Below are positions 1 through 12,501 of a DNA stretch of 64,000 nucleotides, piece after piece. Source of the DNA: Trebouxia sp. TZW2008. Lineage: Eukaryota > Chlorophyta > Trebouxiophyceae > Trebouxiales > Trebouxiaceae. Position 1 is the first letter of the stretch, and every line of letters begins with the position of its first letter. The translations under genes and the position numbers were made by a program. The notes below the pieces were generated by a model. That model saw only the letters and a program-made list of their open reading frames with translations, made no database searches and had not been told where the DNA came from. The DNA is taken from positions 186,001 through 250,000 of the forward strand of contig BDIU01000197.1 of assembly GCA_002118135.1 (NCBI GenBank), written 5' to 3'.

Positions 1-615
1 AAGACAGCGAAATTGCTGGGATCTCTAAGCTCTTCAAGCAAGTAACCCACAACCTCGACGCACACATTGCTGCGGTTGGCGTTGATGTTCTTCACTGCTT
101 GTGTCAAGGCTGACTGGTATTGAGCTTCAAGAACAACATACACCAGCTTCACTTTTGTCCTGCCGTTTGCATTTGGTGTCACACGGCGGATCTCTGGGTT
201 TGTTGTGGTGAAAAGGCCGCCACCTCCACCTGATTCAATATGTGAGATGTCAGTATTGCCAGCCTCCATAAACTCAAGAATTCAAGGCCAAGCCTCTGTA
301 CTCTGACTTACTTGGACCATCTCCAATGTTAACTCTGATTGGCTCTGTGTCAATGGCAGGCACCATTGTATCAACCTCTGCTATGGCACGAATCTTGTTC
401 CTCATGCACCCACAGGACGGCTGCAAGACATGCATGCATGAGATCATGCTAATATTTTTGGTGCTTTCTGAATATCGAAACGATTGCACTCTTACCCTGC
501 GTGATCGGGAGGAAAGTGCACCCCTAGCAAAGTTGTGCAGCCCATGGCTACCCCTTAAAGCCTGCGCAACGCGATGAACGATTGAATATTGCCGCATCGT
601 CGAGACAGACACCAT
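1..615 (-). CDS. CHLH: Magnesium chelatase subunit H (ChlH), N-terminal part
   Basis: ChlH is the porphyrin-binding subunit of the plastid Mg-chelatase, which inserts Mg2+ into protoporphyrin IX. Exons on the minus strand are 496-615, 312-420 and 1-229. The introns are GT-AG (donors at 495 and 311) and phase is kept across both junctions. The first exon starts at ATG 615 (second in-frame ATG at 597) and is rich in Arg, Ser and Ala with almost no acidic residues, as expected for a chloroplast transit peptide. After it come the family motifs NPEIRR, KLVYVVLEAQYQSAL and EVVGYLLEELRD, which match the start of plant ChlH/GUN5. The rest of the roughly 1300-residue protein lies beyond base 1. The transit peptide length is inference; the family assignment is firm. 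Confidence 0.92.
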
Positions 616-1945
616 TCTAAAGAACAGAACGGCTCAAAATTGCTGCATCGCACCTGACTGCTGAAAGCGCGCAGGTGAGAATGCAAGCAGTGTGGTGTGG
701 ACGTCTGACCGATCTGTGGCAACGTCCTGTTCATGCCTGCGCTCAAGTGCGCTGCCATTGCGCTAGTAAACAAATTCGATCAGGCTGCGCGATCTATTGC
801 GATGGCCGCCTTTGACCGAATGTGCTGGTCTCAGGCCGCACGCACTGACACTGCAATAGAGACATGCAGCAAGTAGATAAAATCTGATTGGCTCTGTCCG
901 CAGCTGAGGCTTTGGCGGTCGGAGATTCGCCCCGTGACACCTGCAGCATTAGTCATTCTTTTCGAGCGTGCTGAGCTGCGTGCTGTGCATGCTTTGCGAT
1001 CCTTCATGGCATTTGAGTGCGAAGCGTGGCCATCGCTCGCCGGCGATGTTGATGCATTGGAAACGCCTTGCAGCAGAGAGAGCGCTTATGTCTATCAACC
1101 AGTAGACGCTCAAAAGCAGAGGGCAGCTGCAGCTCCTTTGCTGCAGCAGTCGACCGCAAGCAATGCATTCATGTGCGCGCACAGTCAGAATAATCGGTCA
1201 AGCGCAGGACTCAAGGCGAGGCACAAACATAGGCACACAGAAGACAGGGTAAGCGTTGCATGATGATGCATTTGAAGCATCATCGAACATTTTCTGTCAG
1301 ATGCAGCCCGTTTGCAAGGCGGCTACCTCCGATGTAGAGAGATGTTGGTGAAAGGACTGCATCGGCAGCATGTTTGCAGGCTGCATGGACGCCAAAATCG
1401 TTGCAACCAATCATTGCTCCCCTGCATCAGCATCAAAGAGCTAGGGTCATGCAACATGAGGCATGTGTATTTGTCAGTGCTCTTCATGACCGTTGAGCTC
1501 TGCACAGACAGTTGGTGATAACCCGAATATACATTAAACACATGCTATATAATGCCTCAATATATTTGGCCAGCACAGCATGTGTTGAACAGATCACAGC
1601 TTGCAAGGACTCAAATTTCCCCCCGCGACCTCATCCTGTCCACAAACAGCGGCTTGTTGTTCAACATCAAAGGCTTTGCCTGCAGACAGAGAAGTTGCTG
1701 TGCTGTGTCTGGCTAGTTTGCTATTAACTTCACGCATGCCAGCCACTGCTTGATTGCACCAGAATTTGCCTCTGACGCCGGGTTTCGACTTCACGATAGC
1801 ATACAAGCTGCAAGCAAACAAGGAACTACACATCTCTCAGTTGTTTGGTCTGCCCTTCACGTGAGCCTGCTGCTGTTTTGCGATCCTTGCAGCAGATCTT
1901 AGTTTCCAGGTCGACACCTACGGGTTGCCAGCGTTTTTGCACCGG
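616..1945. other. Intergenic region between ChlH (-) and ASF1 (+)
   Basis: This gap separates two divergent genes and should hold both promoters. Small open frames occur here (for example 934-1263 on the plus strand), but they resemble no family I know and lack splice-consistent extension. I see no RNA gene or clear repeat. Confidence 0.4.
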
Positions 1946-2847
1946 ATGTCAGCAATCAACATTGCGTCGGTGAACATTCTGGACAATCCCACACTGTTTC
2001 AAAACCCTTTACAGCTGGAAATTCAGTACGAGTGCTTGTATCCCCTTCAGCATGGTAAGTCAGAAGGCTGTTTAACAGCTGCATTCAGGTAGCATCATTC
2101 ACCATGCAGCAGCAACTTGAAGTGCTGCGTACAGATCTGGAGTGGAAGCTGATATATGTTGGGTCACCAGAGTCTGAGAAGTATGACCAAGTGTTGGACA
2201 GCGTATTGGTTGGGCCTGTGGCGCCAGGCAGCTATCGTTTTGTCTTTCAGGTTTGAAAGTTACAAATGCGCTGTTTCAGCTTCTTCCAGAGCACTTTGGC
2301 TCAAAGCTGCTGTCAACATGCAGGCAGACCCTCCCAATCCTGCTCAATTGCCACAAGATGACGTGGTGGGAGTGACAGTCATGCTGTTGACATGCTCATA
2401 CAATCAGCAGGTCGGACATTGTTTCTCCCCTCTTCAGGGGCCCTCTTCAGGGCCTCCGTCTGACAGACGAAGTGCCTGCATGTGTTGCTGCTGTCTGACC
2501 AGACTTGATATGCAGGAGTTCATCAGAGTAGGGTACTATGTCAGCACTGAATACTGGGATGATGAGCTCAGAGAAATGGAACCTCCACCAAACCCACCTA
2601 GGATTGAACGGTAGGTGACAAATATAGCCATGAAAGTGTTTTTGACTGTACTATTGACAACCATTGAGTTGATGCACAGCCCAAGCATTCATCACACTTG
2701 TGACATAACATGCCTGCTTGTTGCAGGTTATGTCGCAACATCCTTGCAGACAAGCCTAGAGTCACCAGATTTCCTGTTGATTTCGACGCCCCGCCCACAA
2801 AAGCAGTGGAGAATACCAACACAAATCCTGCTGCAATGGAGGCGTGA
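1946..2847 (+). CDS. ASF1: Histone chaperone ASF1
   Basis: ASF1 binds the H3-H4 dimer in the nucleus and hands it to CAF-1 or HIRA during chromatin assembly. Five exons, 1946-2054, 2135-2250, 2322/2324-2410 (acceptor places the start at 2324), 2516-2610 and 2727-2847, join in phase to a 175-residue protein. It begins [15 protein letters not shown] and carries the conserved [34 protein letters not shown] and [13 protein letters not shown] blocks of the immunoglobulin-like core, followed by PPRIERLCRNIL. The length is typical of plant and algal ASF1 and the acidic C-terminal tail is very short. All introns are 70-120 bp GT-AG and mostly free of repeats, unlike the genes further right. The identification is certain; the 3' end is the TGA at 2845. 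Confidence 0.95.
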
Positions 2848-3485
2848 TTACTTGTCACGGCAGTAATGCTGTAAATACCAGCGTGTATCTTTGTGTATCA
2901 CCAGCAAGACAAGTTTTGCACTGAATTATCAGCTAGGCAGTGACGTGAATTGGGACAGTAAACTCGCTGCATGCCAGTGACGCTGAGCAATCAAGCCTCA
3001 GAATCAAGCATTTGAACTTCAGTGTTGCAGAACCCGTTAAATGCTGCAGTGACCTCTGCCAATGCAGTGTATGTCAAGAACTGCTTGCGCCTGTGTAATG
3101 TCCTGAGTGTTACAGCTAAATGAGCACTGCTTTTCAACTCTGCAGAGCGTAGATGCTGCTGCTGCACGTTTGTTAGAAAGCATATTGTGTCCAGACCGCT
3201 GCCAAGGCAGGCTGAAAGTACACGTACTACCCGCACATACTAGCCATTCTTCAGCTAGCTGGCAAGCACAGTTGCCTGTCCAGACATACCATTGTATGTA
3301 TTCACTGACTGTCTGCAAAAGTCAATTGGGCACGTCAAGGTCTGTACCGGATTTGAGTGGACACAGTACATGCACTGGCTGGGGCCAACAAGCTTATGAG
3401 CCACCTACTTGCTGGCCATCACTGAAGAGCAGCTATGTTACAGAGAAAAGCACCCATATGCATGACACTGTACTTGGACACTTGC
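2848..3485. other. Convergent intergenic region, ASF1 / FHA2-like
   Basis: This interval lies between the stop codons of two convergent genes and should contain both 3' UTRs. Overlapping small open frames are present on both strands, but none shows a family motif. Confidence 0.4.
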
Positions 3486-4706
3486 TCACACAGGTGGATT
3501 TGCAAACTGTTGAGGACCTGCTTCTGCAGCTGGCCTCTGGAAGGCATTGTCATTGCCAGTAAAGCGCTGCTGTTCCTGCTGTTGCATGCTAGTTGGAGCT
3601 TCTGCTGCAAAGCTTGATCTTTGCTCAAGAGTCAGCACATCTGAATGGGGCTGAACACTGACTATCTGTGTGTCAGGATGGTTAACAGACACTGAGAGCT
3701 GAGCTTGACCTGCTTGAGTGTCATGCCTTGCATCCTCTTCAGCATCAGGTGCTTCAGAGGGTGGGCCTTGCTGTTCAAGTTCAGCTTGCCCTGCTTGCTT
3801 CCTGCAGCAAAGGATGGAAGTCTGTTAGTTTACTCGGAGAATGCTTTATGATCAAGTTCGACAGGCATGCACTCCACTGCCATAGAACACTGATGCTACA
3901 CGTCAAGAACATGGTACATGGATAAGACTGATACCTCATGTGTTGTTTTGGGGGCAACTTCATAAGGCATGCAGAAGTCAGATGTGGCAGAGCAAATAAT
4001 GCACATTCAATGATGTGAGCACATAGTGGAACTTACGCAGGGGGGCTGGCGCTTGGCGGTCTCCTCCTGCAAATTACCATTGCATAAATCAGGCTTTGCT
4101 TGATCATGTAGGATCAATAATCAGAAAAGCTCCAACTTGAGTGATGGGCCGGATTTCTGTGGCAAAAGTGATGCAGCAAGAGACAGGCCTGTACAAGGGA
4201 GGCGTTTTACCTGGTTGTCCCCTTTGGCAAGAGGAAAAAGAACTTCTGCTCGCCTACTTGCAGAAAATCTTGGGTATACAAAGGTTGAGGTGCAGAACTG
4301 GGCGTATGTAGTACACCATTGACAGTCACACCGTTCTTGCCCATCACTGTCAGCTCAAAGACACCTGTGTATGGTACCAAGTCAGCATCCTGTTTGGGAC
4401 CACAGCATAAATGACTGTGTCCTTTTGAAGGTGAGCTTACCAAGCTGAAAATTGTAAGCAATCTTGGCATGCTGCCGGGAAATGTTCATGTTGTCTCCTG
4501 CATGCAGGCTGCATGTCAAGCAACTGTCGTGGTGGCATGTTGACCAACAGCATTGTGCATATACCTAGCACAATGTCCAGCTCAGTGCTCTTGCTTTTCC
4601 TGCCAAGCAACACCTCATACTTCCGAACGAAATACTCTAGGCCCTCGCCCTGCAGCTTGGCAAAAGCAACCCGGCCCACTCTGGGATCATCTGCCGAGAG
4701 TCCCAT
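3486..4706 (-). CDS. FHA2: FHA domain protein, plant FHA2 type
   Basis: This is a nuclear phosphothreonine-binding FHA protein related to plant FHA2, itself akin to fungal Fhl1 and forkhead-associated regulators. Minus-strand exons 4565-4706, 4441-4497, 4211-4364, 4037-4066 and 3486-3801 join in phase to 232 residues. The FHA core is complete: VAFAKLQGEGLEYFVRKYEV, LLGRKSKSTELDI, NISRQHAKIAYNFQLG, FELTVMGKNGVTVNG and FLLPKG. The phosphopeptide-binding residues GR, SRQH and NG are all visible. Exon 4 is only 30 bp. The last exon encodes an unconserved Gln/Ala/Glu-rich tail of about 105 residues that is longer than the core needs. The start at 4706 precedes the conserved region by only a dozen residues. 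The gene is divergent from NPL4, with about 690 bp between the start codons. Confidence 0.9.
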
Positions 4707-5397
4707 TGTGTGATTGCCCTCAGCCAGTGAAAGCTGCTGGAGTCAATGTCGATGCTACAGTAAAGTCTTTGGACCAGTCAGTGACAGTGCTCACGCTCGC
4801 TGTGGTTCACGCCGGTGCAGGCAATTTTTGTAGAAGTTGCAGCCAGAGAGCGCTCGTGCCAACACGTCTTAGCGCACTGTCATGCGTATCAGCCTGTGAT
4901 CAGAGCTGCAATCTACAAGTCGGCCTTGCAACGCGTGGTGCTTGATTGACGGCACGTTGTCACTGGTCAGGCCTTGACTTTTGCAGCTGAAGCTACTTGT
5001 ATGCCGTACCTGGAGCCCTGCGGTGGTCTTGGTAAGGCCCTTTTGCTTAAGCAAAACGAAGTTCTCTGCTGGCACCTCGTTTTCGAATTCCTTCGTTTGT
5101 GAAGTGAGAGAGCAACCTGTCCCTGTCGCAGAGAAGTGTGCAAATGCGCAAACACATCGCAATCAGCGCATGCCATTTTGTCTCTGAAGACAAGCTCACC
5201 AGCGCAAGCCTGCGAGTCCGACTCTGTCTGTCGCACACACAGATCTGGTCTCGTTCACACCTGCATCAAGTCTCTGCAAGTTACCGGTTCTGCGAACTCA
5301 TAGCTCTGTCTGTCGGCGTGTAGTTTCGCCAATTCCGTTGCAAATCTGTTTGCGTGCCGACGCTTTGCTGTCGGTGCCGTGCCTGACCTTGGTAAAG
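4707..5397. promoter_or_regulatory. Divergent promoter region, FHA2-like / NPL4
   Basis: A 691-bp gap separates the ATG codons of two head-to-head genes, so both promoters and 5' UTRs must lie here. It is inferred from gene orientation only; I recognise no specific factor site. Confidence 0.45.
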
Positions 5398-8300
5398 ATG
5401 ATCATCCGGTTACGTTCAAGGTGTGTACCTGACCATCAGCTTCACCGAAACGCTGCCATGTTTGCAAAAGATGCACGGGCACGCGCGCATTGCACTCTGA
5501 AAGTTTGCTTCAGTCAAACCTCGTGTACTAAGTGCAGAGATGGACTGGAACGCATAACGATTGATGCTGCTGGCACGCTTGGCACTCTGCGGCAACAGAT
5601 CAGCTCAGACTTGAACCTGCCAAGAGAAAATGTAGTGCTGTCAAAGGACCAAAAGCTGGTGGGTCTCCACTGTGCATGTCAGTGCTTGCTGATGATATCT
5701 TGCTCACCAGGTTGTGTCGTGCTTTCAGTTGCTGTCCAAAGCACCAGAGCAATTCAAGGATCTAAGCAACAACAAACTGAGGCTCAAACAAGCCAACATA
5801 CAACACGGTGACCTGGTAAGCTAAGCAGAGCAGGTTTACACTGCGTTTCCCCCTGGCACCTATGCAGCACAAGCAGACTTCACTGCATACTGACGATTGC
5901 AGATCTATATGCATTACCCTTTTGAGCGCACAGTTGAGCCTTCAATCAAGAAGTCTGTCTTTGAGGGGCGTGGCTTTGGCGCCAAGATGACTGTGGAGCA
6001 ACTGATAGCCAAGCAGACCAGGATAGAAAGGTATGCAGCATGAAAGGCTTGTCCACGCGCATATGTGGAGTTCGTGTGTCTGTCAACAGATATACATTGT
6101 CTGCACATGGGCATGGCGTCCACAAGATTTGCGTGCTGGGCCTCACACAGTTCTTGCCCACATGATCTGCACAGATTGCAAGTAGAAATCACTGTCACTG
6201 CATCATTGGACAACTTGCAACCTGTGCCACTCAACATCTTTGGTTGCAAACATACAGTTGGTGTCAATGCGAATACGGGCTTCACTGATGTATTGTGATG
6301 CAGGCAGGAAGAGCCCCACTGTGCATCAGTCTCTTTTGACAGGCATGCTGCTAACATGTTCCAAACATATGTCCAGTCAGCTTTGGCGTTTTCAATAAAG
6401 CGAGGAGGCATTCTGTATGGCAGCAAAGATGAAGAAGGCAATGTGACTGTGCATGCGATATATGAACCTCCACAGGTTGGTTAATTTGTGACCACATCTT
6501 CTGTGACTGCACCTCCGTCGTCATACCCAGCGCATATCTTGCCATGGCATTTTTTGCAGAAGCTTTTGGAATATCAAGGGCAGCTTAGCTTGTTGCCTTT
6601 CCAACTTACAAGTGCAAGCCAGGCTTGGGTTGCATCCTAAGAGGATGCAGCACTAGGCAATATGCTGTGTGCATGCTATACTTGTACATTGGACACCTTC
6701 ACACGTTGCAGCCAATAGGGCGGCTTTTGTTGCTCAGTGCATTGCTCAGCATCAGCATGAGATGCATCAAGTCAGGTTGCTGATTCATTTGCATCCTGAC
6801 AAACGTAACGTGCACACAGCCAGGATACATGTAAGTAAGTTTAGTCGCATGTTCTGTGATAAGATGAAACTCAGAACGCAAATGTTGCAGGAAGGCAATG
6901 CAGAGACCCTACAAATGGAAAGGGAAACAGAGGAAGAGATGCGCGCGGACTTTATCGCAAAATCACTAGGGTAAGGTGCTGTCTAGTGGACCTTGTCACA
7001 TGTCATGCTGTTTATCATGAAGCAGTTCACAGTATATCATCAGCTTGAGTTCAGCATTATATGCATGTGTGCAGTCTACAGAAAAAAACACGTGTCATGC
7101 TTGCTTCACCTGGGAGTACAGCTGCCTGAGGAACATATTGGCGCACCCGTGTACCTTTTCTAACCTCTGCCTGCCTATTCCGTACCTGCTTGACTCCAAT
7201 CTTCTGAAGCTCAGACTTTGCTGTGATGCTGTGCTTGCTTGGCCAGGCGATGATTAATGCCTAGACCCTGATTTGCCTGCCCAGACAACGCCTTGATTTG
7301 CCCTTCAAGTGCCTTGAGTCAGGGCAATGACTAATGCACCTGCAGAATGGAGAAGGTTGGCTGGATCTTCACTCAAAGCAACAAGGAAAGGGATTACATC
7401 ATGAACTCAGAGGAGATCAGCCAAATGGCAGCCTGGCAGGATGAGATCGGCGAGCACTGCGTCACTGGAGTTGTTTCTCTTGCTGTGTCTGATGAAGGCA
7501 GTGATGTACACTTTGAAGCCTTCCAGGTTGGCTTTAGCTCAGCTCATGTGCTTGACGTGTGGTGTCACGGTGCATCTGCCATGGTCATCAAGCCATCAAG
7601 CCAGCTATATTGCGACTCTTGACTGTCAGGTGGCTTGATGACTATCTGACAGTCAGAGTTGCAATAGCTTGCTTGTTGACCACAGAAATTGTGCAATGAC
7701 AACAAGCTTACATGCGAAAGCACTGTCATCATTGAATGTATGTTCTATGAAGCTTGTGTTCATGCAACAGCAATTCGTTGCACACCAGTCGCACATTGAC
7801 AGTAACACTCAAGCTTGGAGATAAAGATACTTGACATTGCAGTACATGGTCAGATATTTCACAGAGTAATAGGCACAAAATTGTGCACACAGTAAGAGTG
7901 CAACCAGATGCAGAGTTGCAGCGCCTTTGAAAATCAAAGTTGCTGAATCACCTCATGTCAGCTTGAATTGCCACTACCCTTTACACTGACTTATCGCTTG
8001 TGACTGGGCTCAGGTTTCAGATCAGTGTGTCAAGCTTGTCAAAGCTGGCTGGTTTGACGCCCAGCAAGAACCTAGCGGCGTCAGCACACTCACAAACCCT
8101 CAGGTATGCATCAACAGTCATTTGCAGCTTCTTTGCCCCCCTGCGTGACAGACTGTGTGTGCATCAATCCATCTTTGGCCCTTGTATGACAGACTGTGCA
8201 CGAGGGGCGGCGTCAACTGTCAATGAGGAACATGCACGACGACCAGGCTTGCCATACAAGGCTACTTGACACTGTGTGCTATGTTTTCAGCACATTGACT

Positions 8301-9127
8301 CCATTGAGCTCAGTACTTGCTCATCCGAGCGCCTGCAATGCAGCAGAACAGTGCATGTCCCTGTCAGCTCTACCCTGCATCCGCTGCTACGCAGCATGCC
8401 CTGCTGATGTCAAGCATTACACAACCCTGTTGTCCAACTGCTCTACAAATCTTTTTGAACACGCATTCTCACATGATCTGACCTTCAGAATTTGAGTTCA
8501 CACAATTGCTTCATGCAACAGGAACCTACTCAGAAGCAGCCTGTCATTGTGGCTGGCAAAGATGTCAAGGAGGTTGATAACGACTACTTCTTGATACCAG
8601 TGAAGATCATGGATCATGAAGGACCTTTCTCAGCAGATTTCCCCATAGAGAATCGGCTGTTGCCTCAAGGTAAGTCAGATGCATGTACACAGCTGTATGC
8701 ACTTGACCACATCAGTAACACACTAGTGCAGCTGCACAAGGTCTGTCACATTGTGGGCTGTTGCGGCATCAGCAAGGGGCATGTTGCTGGTGCATACATG
8801 CAATTGTTGCTTAGTTGCAGGTTTAGGCATGTGTGGCAAGGCAACCTCATGCAGCAGGCCTCAACAGCTTGTGCTTCAAGTTTGTCTCCGTCTCAAGCCT
8901 TCAATGTTGTGACTGCAGGGCCTGCTGAGTTCAAGCAATACATGCGGCAGAACTCCAACAAACCCTACTGGCAGCGGCTTGCAGATTTCCACCTTCTGAT
9001 GTACCTAGCTAAGCAGCCGGGCCTTGATCTAATCAATGATGTTGCTGTCTTGCTTGAATGCATTAACCACAAGGCAACAGTTCCAGAAGGTTACACACTG
9101 ATTATAGACAGTTTAGCAGAAAGCTAG
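5398..9127 (+). CDS. NPL4: NPL4, Cdc48/p97 cofactor
   Basis: NPL4 pairs with UFD1 and recruits the AAA ATPase Cdc48/p97 to ubiquitinated substrates, for example in ER-associated degradation. Ten exons are 5398-5420, 5538-5658, 5729-5815, 5903-6030, 6304-6475, 6891-6970, 7346-7526, 8014-8103, 8522-8669 and 8919-9127. They sum to 1239 bases (412 residues) with every junction in phase. Residues 1-75 form the ubiquitin-like fold starting MIIRLRSRDGLERITID. The NPL4/MPN region follows, with FERTVEPSIKKSVFEGRGFG, RGGILYG, VHAIYEPPQ and GWIFTQS. Later come VIVAGKDVKEVDNDYFLIPVKI, FPIENR and FHLLMYLAKQ. The length matches plant NPL4, which also lacks the animal NZF finger. The tiny first exon of 23 bases is unusual but is fixed by the RSRDGL junction seen in plant orthologues. 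Confidence 0.93.
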
Positions 9128-9780
9128 CGGGTGGGAGTGGCAGAAAATCAAAATGCTGTGTGCATTGTTTGCACATGTGAGGCAGTGGCCTTGTCAGGGG
9201 CACAAGCCGTTTTGCTCATGTGGGCTTGCTATGCGACTAAGCTGACACATAGTCTGTTCCCAGACAGCACTTTCTAAAGCTCGTGACGCGCTTATTGCCT
9301 GCACTCAGATACTGCAATAAACTGATTCAGAGCAACAAATGAGCATTTCGAAACGCTATCAGAGTGTCTGTAACAGTGTGCCCTCGAGACAGCAGTCAAC
9401 ACAGGAGGGTGCAATTGTCATGTGGGTTGCATTCATGCTGGCACAGTAGTACGTCTCAACAGAGCAATTTTGACCATAATGACTGCACTCAGTACAACAT
9501 GGTTAACTGTAACGTTGATTACTTGGTAATTGGAGCATGCAAAAAATCCTGAAAAGTTCTTGCAGAATAACACAACGGCATATGCTGCTCGTCAGCCAGC
9601 AGCAGCTGTCATTAAGGCTTCCCTCTCCGTGCGCTTGCAATCAAGCATCAGCAACACTGCTTGCCGGTCAGCAGGCAAGCAGAAGGAGAAGTATGATGGC
9701 TGGTCTTGAGGCGATTGCAATCGCCCTGGGTTTGTCGTTCAACCTGCCAGACCTTCAGCCCAACTGTTGCATAGCAAACC
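9128..9780. other. Intergenic region, NPL4 to F-box gene
   Basis: This tandem-orientation gap holds the NPL4 3' UTR and the F-box gene promoter. Two short plus-strand frames (9364-9552 and 9537-9851) show no motif. No repeat was recognised. Confidence 0.4.
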
Positions 9781-11402
9781 GTGCACCGGACACTGCATGC
9801 TTTCTTCAACAAAGCTCAATTGCTGATGCGAATGGCGTCCAACGCGGCTAACAAACGACCTGCGAGTGCTTTGTGTGCCATCAACGATCTGCCAGATGAC
9901 CTGCTGTGTCGTATCCTTACGCACGTCGATAGTTTATTGACGAAGCTGGGAGCACACAGGGTGTGCCGCAAATGGCACTACGTTCTGAAACGTCACAAAT
10001 GCGACGAGTTGTGGGGCACCGTCCCGATCCTGAGAGCAGTTCGTCGCAACTTACCAAGCCAGAAACAGAGTCAGGTGGCGCTATACACGGCATGGCTAGC
10101 GCAACGTGCTGCGAGTGTAAGCCGTATCACCATCAAAACGGGTCCGTGGAGTTTCCCGCCAACAGCAGGGGAAGAGCTTGGACCTGCGATCACAGAGGGC
10201 CGGCTCTTAGCCGAAAGCCGCTTGCCGTTCTTGTTGGCATCCATGGCAATGCGTGGAAGCAATGCCACCATCTACCTGTCCACAGGTCTGTTTCATGCAG
10301 CCGTACTAGCCTGACCCAAAAGCTATGTGTCTGCAAAGCAAAAACTTCAATCAGCTGTGGCGCAGATGCTGAGTTCATGGAAAGTTCTCTGTTGCTTGAG
10401 CCTATGCTAGTGGAACCCTTGGGGCGGCACCTGCAAGAGCTCAGCCTTACAGCGTACACCACGATGGGCCACGTTGACTTGGACCGCCTGACCAGCTTGA
10501 GCTGTCTTGAATCTCTGCGGATCGTTGCCAATCCTGTGACCAAATGGCATACCAGAGGAGAGTTGAGCAAGCTGACATGCTTGACAAGCTTTACTTTTGA
10601 TGAGGGCGGCTATATCTCTGTAGCCTTGATACCCGCTCTGGGGGCGCTTCCTGACCTTAGAGAAGTGACACTTGCTCATGTGCCAAGCAGTTACATTGAA
10701 TTCACAGGTAGCACATTTACTGCACTTTGTTCCCTGGCAGTGACCGACTCAGCTGAAGATGACAAGCAAAGACTGCAGATTGTTTGCACAGAGAGCAACG
10801 TTGCGCCTCTGCACAACTTGCACATGTTTGAGTGTCACATTGAGGGCAAGCCTGCACGTCTGAGTTTGCTAACAAACCTGACATTTGTGAGCATTTTCAA
10901 CTGCAGCTTTGAGTTGGGTCCAGAACTCTGGCTTTCTGCAGCTGTTGATGGTGCAACACACCTCAGGCACTTGACATTCACACATGCGCTTGAGACTCTC
11001 CCTGTGAACGTGTGTCGTTTGAGCAACCTGCAACGGCTAGACTTGCAAGGCAATCGATTAAGAGATTTGCCGCCTGAAATTGTGCAGCTTGTCAGTCTGG
11101 ATTCTTTATTTTTGTATGACAACCAGTTTCAGGAGATCCCTGAGGCACTTCAGCACATGACCCACCTCAAATACATTGATTGTAGATGCTTGACAATGAG
11201 ACAATTGACTCGCTCACTGACCTTTTTGACTTCTTTCACAAATCTGGAGAACTTGAGTTTGAGAGAGCCTGCAGAATGTTGGAACAGCGCTTCCATGTTT
11301 CGGATTGGACAGCTGCAAGTTCTGTCTGATGAGGCATTTATGGACAGGCAGCCCTCAGAACGACCAGTTGTTGATTTTGGAAGCAACTTGTGCATACGCT
11401 GA
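9781..11402 (+). CDS. F-box / leucine-rich repeat protein
   Basis: This is probably the substrate receptor of an SCF ubiquitin ligase. Exons 9781-10285 and 10366-11402 join across an 80-bp GT-AG intron to 513 residues. An F-box lies at about residues 34-72, with INDLPDDLLCRIL followed by GAHRVCRKWHYVLK, the usual Skp1-binding helices. The rest is irregular LRR. Near residues 376-440 it becomes canonical: LPVNVCRLSNLQRLDLQGN, then LPPEIVQLVSLDSLFLYDN, the spacing of Ras-group or plant PIRL-type LRRs. The start is uncertain: in-frame ATGs occur at 9781, 9826 and 9832, and the shorter forms begin just before the F-box. The target is unknown. The C-terminal tail after the last LRR is not recognised. 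Confidence 0.8.
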
Positions 11403-12501
11403 TTTCAAAGTTGAAATGGCACGTACAGTATTCAGTGAAGCCAGATGTTGAGCAACCAGTAGTATGCTGTGTCCTGATCGGACCACAACAGCAGCACTGG
11501 TACCACTTGAAAGGTTCTTTGCTGGCACTTCTGCAACTTCATTGCAGTGAGCTTTGTTTTCAAATTTCGGTGCTGGCAGAGCTGCATCACAGAAAGCGTC
11601 TAACACCAACCTTGCATGCTCCGCACACTTCTGGCGTGCATGTCCCAATATGGATGTGGCGGCTTGAATGCACTGCTGTGCCTTCACATTTCTGCAAAAG
11701 TTTGAGCTTGTTGCACAGCTCAGCAAGAGTGTTGTCTGCTGCCAGGGCAGAGTGCACAATGCTAGTGTCGAAGCCTTTCATCAGCGGGGTATTTGCTTTG
11801 TGACAGGCAAGAAATGCCTACGCTGCTAGGTGTCATAGCAAGAGCCTGATCAGCTGCCCTTGGTTGCCAGACACTAGGTCCTGTGCTTTCAGGCCAGAAG
11901 AGTAGATGAGTCACAAGTGGCTCCCTACCCCATGGCCAGACTGTACATGCTTTTGATTGAAGCAAGTGGGCATCCTGTGTTATTTCTCAAGCAACGTCAG
12001 CTTTGTACCCAGACCTTGCACCCAGTGACTTGCTTGATGGCATGCTCAGTCTTTAACTGCGCTTGCACAGCAAAGCAACTGAAAGCGGTTCCCTCTTCAA
12101 GTTGTCGACATTCAGACGTCTTAATGAGTTCATGCAGCCCTCACAGTATATGGATCAGTTGAATCTGGCAGGCGAGCCATGTTGGATGATGGAAGGCTCT
12201 CTGCCCAAATGTGACCTAAGACCATGGTAACACCTTTGAATCTCGCGAGTGAAAACAGCATTTTCATGCGTGATTTTGCAAGACAGCATGGCTTAATTAG
12301 CCTGCAAGCACAAAACGCTCAGCAAGCCTTACTTGGTGGCGGGTGATCCTTTTTGCTGCAAGCCAGTGAGTGAAATGTACAAGTTGTTAGTGTGTGCTAC
12401 AGCTGCACGAAACGCCAGCCCTCACCTCAAAACCGTTTTATCAGAACGTTCACAACGACACCAAAGTAGGCTTGCCCCGGCGGCAGCCTCGAGCATAGAC
12501 T
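11403..12501. other. Intergenic region, F-box gene to LysM gene
   Basis: About 1.1 kb without a supportable gene. Frames on both strands (for example 11390-11803 plus and 11355-11759 minus) antisense one another and show no motif. The region should contain a 3' UTR and the promoter of the next gene. Confidence 0.35.

Noticed and set aside
934..1263. Plus-strand open frame of 109 codons between ChlH and ASF1
   Set aside because: No motif, antisense frame equally open, no splice support; lies in an expected divergent promoter.
4364..4420. Earlier acceptor for FHA2 exon 3 (giving KQDADLVPYTG in the ORF)
   Set aside because: It breaks phase with exon 2; the acceptor before GTGTCTTTGAG restores the family pattern and phase.
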